A stretch of 64,000 nucleotides of DNA, from contig CAWDOA010000008.1 in NCBI GenBank assembly GCA_963803875.1, forward strand, positions 124,001 through 188,000, written 5' to 3'. Below, one piece after another: positions 19,108 through 25,585 of the stretch (within the stretch, counting starts at the first letter, position 1; the number at the start of each line of letters is the position of its first letter). A program made the translations under genes and the position numbers. Origin of the DNA: JABDIY01 sp963803875 (lineage in GTDB: Bacteria > Actinomycetota > Acidimicrobiia > Acidimicrobiales > SZUA-35). The notes under the pieces are model-generated. The model was not told the origin of the DNA. It saw only the letters and a program-made list of their open reading frames with translations, and ran no database searches.

Positions 19108-19410
19108 TGATGCTCCTTTTGATTTGGTATTCGGCGCGCCAGCGACCCTCGCTGGAGCTGAACGGCGCAGCCAGATCCCAGATTGCAGCTACCGAACACG
19201 CCCCGTTCGTGGAGCAGATTTCGTGGGAGAAATCTCTTGCCTTCACCAGCTAGCGCTGTGAGTGACAGTTCGGGAGCCAGAAACCAGGCTCTGCCTTTTG
19301 CCGCGACGGTTAACCCGTCGGCAGCAGTCTAGGCACAGTGAGGACCGAAAGCGCCGACCCCACCAACTCAGAACGTGCGAGCGAAGCCGAACGACGGCGA
19401 GGCACGAAGC

Positions 19411-19600
19411 GCCGCCGAACCACAGCGGCCCACACCACCTACCCCACGAAGCGTTTCGGCGCCCAGCGCCGAAAGGTGGTAGAGAGAAGGCGCCCCAGCG
19501 CCGCCGAACCACAGCGGCCCACACCACCTATCCACGAAGCGTTTCGGGCCAGCGCCGAAAGGTGGTAAGAGAGAAGGCGCCCCAGCGCCGCCGAACGACA
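19411..19600. repeat. Tandem repeat of about 88 bases with internal hairpin
   Basis: Unit 1 (19411-19499) and unit 2 (19500-19586) both run from GCCGCCGAACCACAGCGG to GAAGGCGCCCCAGC; a partial third begins at 19587. Unit 1 has a perfect stem, TTTCGGCGC (19454-19462), loop CCA, GCGCCGAAA (19466-19474), itself enclosed by CCACCT and AGGTGG. In unit 2 the left arm is shortened by two bases. Confidence 0.8.
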
Positions 19601-19619
19601 GGAACGAGCGCAGGCGAGC

Positions 19620-19725
19620 AACATCACAGCTGCGGAGGGACGGAGCTGCACCAACCGCTCGAGCCGGATAGCGAAGCGCTCGGAGCGACCCGCAGCGAGG
19701 CACGAGCGCAGGCGAGCGAAGTCGA
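19620..19725 (+). repeat. Dispersed GC-rich repeat, copy beside rpsO
   Basis: Contains GCTGCGGAGGGACGGAGC (19630-19647), then a variant of AGCGAAGCGCTCGGAGCGACC (about 19670-19690), and GAGCGCAGGCGAGCGAAG. The same modules occur at 53.5, 56.9-57.1 and 63.8 kb. It abuts the repaired end of rpsO. Confidence 0.7.
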
Positions 19726-19729
19726 CGAA

Positions 19730-20007
19730 CTAGCGCCGCAGGCCGAGCTCGCGAGGAGGGAGCGGTAACGCTCCACGTCGATGCTGCGGAGATAGTCGAG
19801 CAGGCGCCGGCGGCGGCCCACGAGCATCAGCAGCCCACGACGGCTGTGGTGGTCCTTCTTGTGCACGGCGAGATGGTCGGTGAGGTGCCTGATCCGATCA
19901 GTGAGCAGCGCGATCTGAACTTCAGGGGAACCGGTATCGCCTTCACCTCGTGCGAATTTCGACACGGTGTCGGCCTTGGGAGGCAGGTTTGCGGCTGGCT
20001 TGCTCAT
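19730..20007 (-). CDS. rpsO: 30S ribosomal protein S15 (one missing base near the C-terminus)
   Basis: S15 binds 16S rRNA early in assembly of the small subunit. Conserved text is clear: GEGDTGSPEVQIALLTDRIR, HKKDHHSRRGLLMLVGRRRR LLDYL, and VERYRSLLA. As written the frame then runs on for 40 low-complexity residues into repeat DNA, to 19624. If one base is restored near 19748-19754 the protein instead ends ASLGLRR followed by TAG at 19730-19732, which is the universal S15 ending. I therefore place the true stop at 19730 and length at about 92 residues. The apparent long tail is an artefact of the indel. The gene precedes pnp on the same strand. Confidence 0.9.
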
Positions 20008-20161
20008 GTTGGATCTCCTGATTCAGAGTGGTGTGGAGGGTGGCCCTCGGGTCCAGCCATTCCACGGGTACCCCGGTGGAACAGCAGCCTCAAAGGCTAC
20101 CAGCGGGGCAGTCCGTAGCGGCAGCGGCTCGTTCGGTTGTGGAGGGCTCTTCGGCCAGTCC

Positions 20162-20449
20162 TCAGATGCCTTCTACGAGCAGCAGATCAGTGTGCGCAGC
20201 CGTCTCCCGAACCGCTCGGGCTGCGGTGTACTGGTCGGACTCATAAAAGCGGCGCGCCGAGTCCAGGTCGTCGAACTCGATCAGGATCACGAGGCCACGC
20301 AGATCTCCCTCACGGTGATCTGGCGAAGGATTCCTCACGAGAATCCGTCCGCCATAGTCGCCGATCACCGGACCCGACATTTCCTTGAACTTCTCGAAGG
20401 CGTCTTTGTCGTGAACCCTGATGTGTGCGATGAGATAACCCTTGGACAT
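20162..20449 (-). CDS. DUF1330 family protein
   Basis: A 95-residue cytosolic protein of the dimeric alpha-beta barrel type, with the DUF1330 pattern: KGYLIAHIRVHDKDAFEKF, GDYGGRILVRNPSPDHREGD, and LVILIEFDDLDSARRFYESD QYTAARAVRETAA. The start MSKGYLIAHI at 20449 is chosen over the longer frame from 20482, because family members begin with xxGYxIxxIxV. Biochemical role is not established for the family; members are related to ABM-type monooxygenases and stress proteins. It is divergent from the enolase-family gene at 20560, with a large hairpin between them. Confidence 0.85.
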   Translation of the reverse strand: MSKGYLIAHIRVHDKDAFEKFKEMSGPVIGDYGGRILVRNPSPDHREGDLRGLVILIEFDDLDSARRFYESDQYTAARAVRETAAHTDLLLVEGI

Positions 20450-20472
20450 TGAGCTGTTCCTCTGTTTCTGGG

Positions 20473-20502
20473 CCACGCGCACCGTGAAAGCGGTGCGCGT
20501 GG
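20473..20502. promoter_or_regulatory. Perfect 12-bp inverted repeat between divergent genes
   Basis: Arms CCACGCGCACCG (20473-20484) and CGGTGCGCGTGG (20491-20502) enclose TGAAAG. It sits between the DUF1330 start and the enolase-family start, so it is not downstream of any gene. It could be an operator shared by both promoters or a transcript hairpin. Function is inferred from position only. Confidence 0.5.
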
Positions 20503-20559
20503 ACCTCTCAATTGAGGTTCGCGCTCGTCCTACGTACCGTCAAGCATTACCGTTCGACG

Positions 20560-21759
20560 GTGCGAATCTCCACATTTGAAACGTTTGTCGTCGGGACTCC
20601 CCCTCCCCACCACGGGGGCCGCTACTTCATCTTTGTGAAGCTGGTGAGCGACGATGGCATCGTCGGCTACGGCGAGATCTACTGCGCAACGTTCAACCCC
20701 TACACCGTGGCGGCAATGGCGGCCGATGTCATCGAGCGCGACGTGATCGGCACCGATCCCAGATCGATCGAGAGGTTGTTCCGCACCGTCTACAGCCGGG
20801 GCTTCACTCAGCGACCCGACGTATCGCTCATGGGTGTGTTCAGCGGAATCGAAATCGCCTGTTGGGACATCGCCGGAAAGGCCTCCGGTCTGCCGATCAC
20901 CGAAATGATCGGCGGCCGCGTTACTGACCGGCTGCGTACGTACACCTATCTCTATCCCACCGATCCCGATGAGGACATCTACGCGAACGGCGGAGTCTAT
21001 GTCGATCCGGTCGTTGCTGCAGAAACGGCCGCTCGCTACGTGGCGAAGGGACATACCGCAGTGAAGCTCGACCCGATGGGCGGGTACTATGCCAACGATC
21101 CCAGGATCCCTTCGATGGAACGACTCGATCTCACCGAAGCGATGGTCGGTTCGATCCGGGCGGCTGTCGGGTCCGAGGCCGACATCCTGTTCGGAACTCA
21201 CGGTCAGTTCACCCCCGCCGGCGCTCTCCGGTTGGCGAACCGGATCGAGCCGTTCGAGCCCCTGTGGTTTGAAGAGCCGGTTCCACCCGACAACGTTGCG
21301 GCGATGACCGCCGTCGCGTCAGGAACCAGGATCCCGATCGCCGCCGGAGAGAGACTGACAACCAAGTACGAGTTCGCCCCCTTGCTTGCCGCCGGTGCGG
21401 TCCATATCGCCCAGCTCAACACGGCGCGTGCTGGAGGCATTCTTGAGAGCCGAAAGATCGCTGCAATCGCTGAAGCCCACCATGCCCAGATCGCACCGCA
21501 CCTCTACAACGGCCCCATAGGAGCCGCAGCCAACATTGCAGTTGCGGCGACCGCTCCCAATTTCCTCATTCTGGAGGCGATTCTCGACTTCGGCGGTTTC
21601 TACGCCGAGCTACTCACCGCTCCCCTGGAATGGGTTGACGGCAACGTGGCGGTTCCAACCGCACCCGGGCTCGGCGTCGAACTGGACGAAGAGGTAGCCC
21701 GCGCTCACCCATACGTCGGCGACACGCTGCATCTCGAAATGCCCTGGCAGGATCGGTGA
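20560..21759 (+). CDS. Mandelate racemase/muconate lactonizing family enzyme (enolase superfamily)
   Basis: About 400 residues with the capping domain followed by a TIM barrel. Motifs: GYGEIYCATF near the start, GIEIACWDIAGKASGLP, the VKLDPMG Lys, EPLWFEEPVPPDN (metal Glu), IPIAAGERLTTKYEF (metal Glu) and AQIAPHLYNGPIGAAANIAV (His). The pattern is that of the acid-sugar dehydratase branch (galactonate/mannonate type), which abstract a proton alpha to a carboxylate with Mg2+. The first metal position reads FGTHGQF instead of the usual D-x-H/N, so substrate and even activity are open. I choose GTG at 20560 because the preceding 16 residues of the longer frame are not family-like. It overlaps the thioesterase gene by four bases (GTGA). 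Confidence 0.85.
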   Translation: MRISTFETFVVGTPPPHHGGRYFIFVKLVSDDGIVGYGEIYCATFNPYTVAAMAADVIERDVIGTDPRSIERLFRTVYSRGFTQRPDVSLMGVFSGIEIACWDIAGKASGLPITEMIGGRVTDRLRTYTYLYPTDPDEDIYANGGVYVDPVVAAETAARYVAKGHTAVKLDPMGGYYANDPRIPSMERLDLTEAMVGSIRAAVGSEADILFGTHGQFTPAGALRLANRIEPFEPLWFEEPVPPDNVAAMTAVASGTRIPIAAGERLTTKYEFAPLLAAGAVHIAQLNTARAGGILESRKIAAIAEAHHAQIAPHLYNGPIGAAANIAVAATAPNFLILEAILDFGGFYAELLTAPLEWVDGNVAVPTAPGLGVELDEEVARAHPYVGDTLHLEMPWQDR

Positions 21760-22556
21760 GCGCCGCACTCTTCGAGGTCGAGGGAAACCGAGCCGAGCCC
21801 AATGATCTCACCCGAGGGCCGTGGAGCGCAGACGCCCAGCACGGTGGACCACCCTCGGCACTGCTCACAGTGCTGGTCGAGTCCGTGAGCCAACCCGATC
21901 AATGGATCGCCCGAATAAACGTTGAACTGTTGGCACCGGTGCCGCTCACCACACTCACCACTTCGGTTCGATCCGAACGGCTCAGCCGCCGGGTCGCGAT
22001 CGCCCATGCCGAACTCTGGAGCGGCGAGAAGCTGGTTGCCCGGGCGGCCGGCCGCCTGCTCACCCAGGTGGACGTCACGATTGATCCAGCACCGTCGGCG
22101 GATCAGGAACACCCGCTTCCCGGCCTCGATTCCGAGAGACCAGCACCTTCGTGGGCAGTCGGGAAGAGCGAGGCAGTATTTCACCGGGACGCCATTTGTC
22201 ATCGCTGGGAGGTGGGCGACTTTGAAGAGTCCGGACCGGCCAAGTGCTGGCAGCGTCTCACCGTTCCGGTCGTGGAGGGCATCGAGGTCAGCAGCCATCA
22301 ACGAATCATGGCGGTTGCCGACATCGCCAGCGGGGTGAGCGCGATCTTCATGCCCAGCAGCGGCTTCGGGTTGATCAACAGCGACCTCGACGTTTCGTTC
22401 CTCCGGCCGGCTGTCGGTGAATGGATCCGATCCGACGCCACCACCAGAACCGGGCCACGAGGTACCGGGCTGTGCGTCAACGCTCTCTCCGACGAGTTCG
22501 GCCCCGTCGCGTTCGGTACCCAAACCCTGCTGGGCCGTCCCTTCAACTTCGATTAG
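21756..22556 (+). CDS. Thioesterase-like superfamily protein (double hot-dog)
   Basis: A 266-residue protein with the acyl-CoA thioesterase-like double hot-dog layout: LTRGPWSADAQHGGPPSALL near the start (the HGGPP turn is characteristic), INVELLAPVPLTTLTTSVRS, the second half RIMAVADIASGVSAI, INSDLDVSFLRPAVGEWIRS and GTQTLLGRP. Members hydrolyse acyl-CoA thioesters or are uncharacterised. Its GTG start overlaps the stop of the enolase-family gene, so the two are likely one operon. Substrate cannot be inferred. Confidence 0.82.
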   Translation: MSAALFEVEGNRAEPNDLTRGPWSADAQHGGPPSALLTVLVESVSQPDQWIARINVELLAPVPLTTLTTSVRSERLSRRVAIAHAELWSGEKLVARAAGRLLTQVDVTIDPAPSADQEHPLPGLDSERPAPSWAVGKSEAVFHRDAICHRWEVGDFEESGPAKCWQRLTVPVVEGIEVSSHQRIMAVADIASGVSAIFMPSSGFGLINSDLDVSFLRPAVGEWIRSDATTRTGPRGTGLCVNALSDEFGPVAFGTQTLLGRPFNFD

Positions 22557-22582
22557 CCGCAGACCCCGTTTACAGTGGCGGC

Positions 22583-22981
22583 GTGAGCCAGGACACCGAT
22601 CAAGCCATCGTTCGAGAGCTCAACCAACGGTTCTATGCCGCCCACGAGAGTCGGGATTTCGAAACGATGGTTTCGTTGTGGAGCCATGGCCCGGACGTGG
22701 TGTGCATCCATCCCGGCTGGCCGATCCTGCGCGGCTGGGAGGCGGTGGAAGACAGCTGGCGTCGCATCTTCCACGGACCCTCGGACAACCAGTTCATCGT
22801 CACCAACGATCAGCTCAACATCGCCAACGGCGTGGCCTGGATCACACTCGATGAGAACCTGATGAGTACGGGTGGAACCGGGACGATCGCAGCCACCAAC
22901 ATTTTCGTGCGGACCGAAGGTGAGTGGAAGATCGTCCACCACCACGGGTCCCCCGTGGCAGCCCAACGCAGACAAATCTGA
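22583..22981 (+). CDS. SnoaL-like / NTF2-fold protein
   Basis: A 132-residue cone-fold protein. It begins MSQDTDQAIVRELNQRFYAA with GTG at 22583, and has FETMVSLWSHGPDVVCIHPG, WEAVEDSWRRIF and EGEWKIVHHHGSPVAAQ, a pattern known from the SnoaL_3/DUF4440-type proteins in many actinobacteria. Function is unknown; the fold is used for small enzymes and ligand-binding proteins. It is the third plus-strand gene of the cluster, 26 bases after the thioesterase gene, and converges on ribF. Confidence 0.82.
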   Translation: MSQDTDQAIVRELNQRFYAAHESRDFETMVSLWSHGPDVVCIHPGWPILRGWEAVEDSWRRIFHGPSDNQFIVTNDQLNIANGVAWITLDENLMSTGGTGTIAATNIFVRTEGEWKIVHHHGSPVAAQRRQI

Positions 22982-23012
22982 GGAAGATGATGTGCGTCTC
23001 CAGCGACGTCGC

Positions 23013-23954
23013 TCAGAGCAACAGTGTCTTGGCCTCATCGATATCGATTTGGAGCTGAGCTTTGAGAGCATCGAGGCCATCGAAACGCTGCTCGGTCCGC
23101 AACATCTTCACGAACTCGACCTTGCCCTCGGTCCCATACAGATTGCCGTCGAAGCCGATCAGGTGGGCTTCGACCAATGATCGCTCTGCATCCTCGTAGA
23201 ACGTGGGGCGCTTGCCAACGTTCACTGCTGCCGGATGGCGGCTGCCGCCGGCGAACTCATACCAGGCGGCGTACACACCGTCGGCGGGGATTGCCCGCTC
23301 GGGCGATACGTCGACGTTGGCCGTGGGAAAGCCGATCGTGCGACCACGCTGATCACCGTGTTTCACTTCGCCGCGAACCTGGTGAAGGCGGCCCAACATT
23401 GCGGCAGCCAACTCAACGTCGCCACTTGCGACGGCGCGGCGGATCGCGGTTGAGGACACCGGTTGACTGTCCTCGCCCGGTTGGAGAATCTGATCGAGAG
23501 GATGGACATCAAATCCTCGTTTGGCACCGATCTCAGTCAACAGCTCGGTGGTGCCCTCACGCCGATATCCGAAGTGGAAATCGTTGCCCACGGCCACCGA
23601 ACTGGCTTGCAGACAATCGACGACCACCCGATCTACGAAGTCACCGGCTCTCTCGTGCGCTTGGTCGTGATCGAAGTGGATGACAACTGTTGTGTTGACC
23701 CCGATTTCCTTCAGAAGCTCGAGGCGATGCTCGATGCCAGTGAGGATCTTGGGAGCGCTGTCGGGCCGAGTGACTTGGGCGGGATGGGGGTCAAAAGTGA
23801 CGACGGCCAGCCGAGCACCATCGTGATCTGCGAGCCGCCGGGTCTCCTCCAAAACAAACCGGTGGCCTCGGTGGACACCGTCGAACACACCGATGGTGAC
23901 AGCGTGCTGTTCTGCGAGGCACTCACCCAGAACCGGGTTCCGAATCACCAACAT
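23013..23954 (-). CDS. ribF: Bifunctional riboflavin kinase/FAD synthetase
   Basis: RibF phosphorylates riboflavin to FMN and adenylylates FMN to FAD. The N-terminal nucleotidyltransferase has TIGVFDGVHRGHRFVL, VVTFDPHPAQVTRPD and PVSSTAIRRAVASGDV; the C-terminal kinase has HGDQRGRTIGFPTANVDVSP, PADGVYAAWYEF, AAVNVGKRPTFY and VEAHLIGFDGNLYG. Length of 313 residues is normal. It follows truB by seven bases on the minus strand, the usual actinobacterial truB-ribF pair at the end of the infB operon. Confidence 0.95.
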   Translation of the reverse strand: MLVIRNPVLGECLAEQHAVTIGVFDGVHRGHRFVLEETRRLADHDGARLAVVTFDPHPAQVTRPDSAPKILTGIEHRLELLKEIGVNTTVVIHFDHDQAHERAGDFVDRVVVDCLQASSVAVGNDFHFGYRREGTTELLTEIGAKRGFDVHPLDQILQPGEDSQPVSSTAIRRAVASGDVELAAAMLGRLHQVRGEVKHGDQRGRTIGFPTANVDVSPERAIPADGVYAAWYEFAGGSRHPAAVNVGKRPTFYEDAERSLVEAHLIGFDGNLYGTEGKVEFVKMLRTEQRFDGLDALKAQLQIDIDEAKTLLL

Positions 23955-23961
23955 TGAGGCG

Positions 23962-24828
23962 TCAACCTACCAAGACTTTCACGGGCCGGAACTCACCCTC
24001 GTGAGACTCATACACAGCCAAGACATCACCATGCGCGTCGACGATGGCGAGCTGCCCTGAGCCGGAGCTGGGTCCCAGGGATTGTCCGTGCCGGACCTGT
24101 GCGGCAACGGCGTCGTCGACCTGCATCGTTGGCAGGTGCGACAGCATCTCGGCAAGCGGGCGAAGTTCGGCATCTTCCACCGGTCGCGCCGCATGCACAT
24201 CGAAACGGCCGACCGCGGTGCGACGGAGCTTTCGGAGGTGAGCTCCTCCGCCCAACGCAGTGCCCATGTCGGCGGCCAGCGTCCTGATGTAGGTGCCAGC
24301 CGAGCAATGAACCGAGATCCGGTAGACCAAGGGGTCCTCGGTTGGTTCGAGGTCGATGTTGTGGACCGTTACGGCCCGAGGCGGTCGATCAACCTCTTTT
24401 CCCTGCCTGGCCAACTCGTGCAGCCGCTTGCCGTCGATCTTGATCGCCGAAACCATGGGCGGTATTTGCTCGATGTCGCCGACGAAAGCCTCCGCGGCCT
24501 TACGCACCTGAGCTGGTGAGAGCTCCATCTCGAATGAGCCCGTCACCTCGCCGGTTGAATCAAGGGAGTCGGTCGTCACTCCGAACACCACCTCGCCTTC
24601 GTACTTCTTGTCGGTGCCGGTCACGAACTGCAGCAGTTTGGTTCCCTTGCCGACCCCCAGCACCAGCACGCCGGTTGCGTCGGGGTCGAGGGTTCCGGCG
24701 TGACCAACCTTGCGAGTTCGGAGTTTGCGGCGGACCTGATCGACCACATCGTGGCTCGTGCAGCCCGACGGTTTGTCGACCACGAGCACACCGGTGGCCC
24801 CCGAGTCGTTCCGGTTACGACGACCCAT
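23962..24828 (-). CDS. truB: tRNA pseudouridine(55) synthase
   Basis: TruB makes pseudouridine at position 55 of tRNA. The 288-residue protein has VLVVDKPSGCTSHDVVDQVR, KVGHAGTLDPDATGVLVLGV with the catalytic Asp, KKYEGEVVFGVTTDSLDSTG, and SCAGTYIRT-like HCSAGTYIRTLAADMGTALG, in the right order and spacing. A C-terminal PUA-like region (LAIVDAHGDVLAVYESHEGE) completes it. The start codon overlaps the rbfA stop by one base, so coupling is expected. Confidence 0.95.
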   Translation of the reverse strand: MGRRNRNDSGATGVLVVDKPSGCTSHDVVDQVRRKLRTRKVGHAGTLDPDATGVLVLGVGKGTKLLQFVTGTDKKYEGEVVFGVTTDSLDSTGEVTGSFEMELSPAQVRKAAEAFVGDIEQIPPMVSAIKIDGKRLHELARQGKEVDRPPRAVTVHNIDLEPTEDPLVYRISVHCSAGTYIRTLAADMGTALGGGAHLRKLRRTAVGRFDVHAARPVEDAELRPLAEMLSHLPTMQVDDAVAAQVRHGQSLGPSSGSGQLAIVDAHGDVLAVYESHEGEFRPVKVLVG

Positions 24829-25289
24829 CAGTCGAAGGACACTGCATCAGGTTCAAGGCCGTCGTCGTCGTTCTCACCGGAGGCTTGAAGGTCATCATCA
24901 GACGAGATGTCGAGGCTGGCCAGGATCGAATCGATACGGGCCCCAGCTCGAACCGACGGGTCGAACTGGATGACAACTTCTGGTGTCTTGCGCAGCTTCA
25001 CCTGGTGGGCGATAGCCGACTGCAACGGCACCCGCTGTTCAGCCAGGACCGCCAGGATTCTTTCGTCGGCTTCGGGATCATTCTCCAATGTGCTGATGAA
25101 GACATCGCATCGATTCAGGTCGTTGTCGATCTCGGTGCCGGTGACGGTTATGAACGGAAGTCGGTCGTCATCGAGCCGCTCGAGGTGTTCGGCAACCACC
25201 TGCTGAAGCAAAGCATTCAGCCGCGCAGTACGGGGATAGTGCTTGGTACTGCCGGGACGCTTCTTCCGGTTCGGTTGACGGCGGCTCAT
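24828..25289 (-). CDS. rbfA: Ribosome-binding factor A
   Basis: RbfA is a KH-like factor for 16S rRNA maturation. The chosen start MSRRQPNRKKRPGS at 25289 gives 153 residues; the longer open frame to 25433 adds residues antisense to the DUF503 gene and is not used. Conserved parts are RTARLNALLQQVVAEHLERL, FITVTGTEIDNDLNRCDVFI, and APEVVIQFDPSV-like KTPEVVIQFDPSVRAGARID. A longer acidic tail (DISSDDDLQASGENDDD) follows. It overlaps the DUF503 stop by four bases and truB by one. Confidence 0.92.
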   Translation of the reverse strand: MSRRQPNRKKRPGSTKHYPRTARLNALLQQVVAEHLERLDDDRLPFITVTGTEIDNDLNRCDVFISTLENDPEADERILAVLAEQRVPLQSAIAHQVKLRKTPEVVIQFDPSVRAGARIDSILASLDISSDDDLQASGENDDDGLEPDAVSFD

Positions 25290-25576
25290 GGGGACTCCAT
25301 CCAGGATCTGTTGATCGAGTTGACCTCGATATTGGGTTGGGACCAGACAAACCGCTCGACCGAATCGGCCACCTCGCCGGCGTGTTCGGCCGATCCGGAC
25401 ACGATGGCGAAGCCCAGTTGAGCTCGCTGCCATTTGTCGAGATACCCAACTTCAGCCGAACCTACTGACTTCCAGCCATCGACGGTCCGAATGATGCTCT
25501 GCACGATCGAGCGCTTTGCTTTCAATGACTGGGCCATGGGGATATGCAGTTCGACTGTGAGGACACAAACGTGCAC
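25286..25576 (-). CDS. DUF503 family protein (YlxP-like)
   Basis: A 96-residue protein with the DUF503 pattern: HVCVLTVELHIPMAQSLKAK RSIVQSII, SAEVGYLDKWQRAQLGFAIV, and a C-terminal helix EVADSVERFVW. DUF503 (ylxP) is a usual member of nusA-infB-rbfA clusters in Gram-positive bacteria; its role is thought to be in ribosome assembly but is not proven. It starts nine bases after the infB stop and overlaps rbfA by four bases. Confidence 0.9.
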   Translation of the reverse strand: MHVCVLTVELHIPMAQSLKAKRSIVQSIIRTVDGWKSVGSAEVGYLDKWQRAQLGFAIVSGSAEHAGEVADSVERFVWSQPNIEVNSINRSWMESP

Positions 25577-25585
25577 GAGGGTCTA

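Larger units (their letters stand above)
19108..19729. other. rpsO-pnp intergenic region, no gene, repeat-filled
   Basis: This 622-base gap contains the pnp leader and ribosome site at its left end and no supported gene. From about 19370 to 19725 it is filled by GC-rich repeats: two near-identical units of about 88 bases at 19411-19586, and a stretch at 19620-19725 that belongs to the window-wide repeat family. Open frames across it are compositionally low-complexity (Ser/Arg/Ala) and not convincing. Confidence 0.7.

Noticed and set aside
19624..19729. Forty-residue C-terminal extension of S15
   Set aside because: One restored base ends S15 at ASLGLRR and TAG, the normal end; the extension is repeat DNA read in a wrong frame.
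19345..19730. CRISPR array
   Set aside because: Repeats are about 88 bases in direct contact without spacers, and no cas gene is present.
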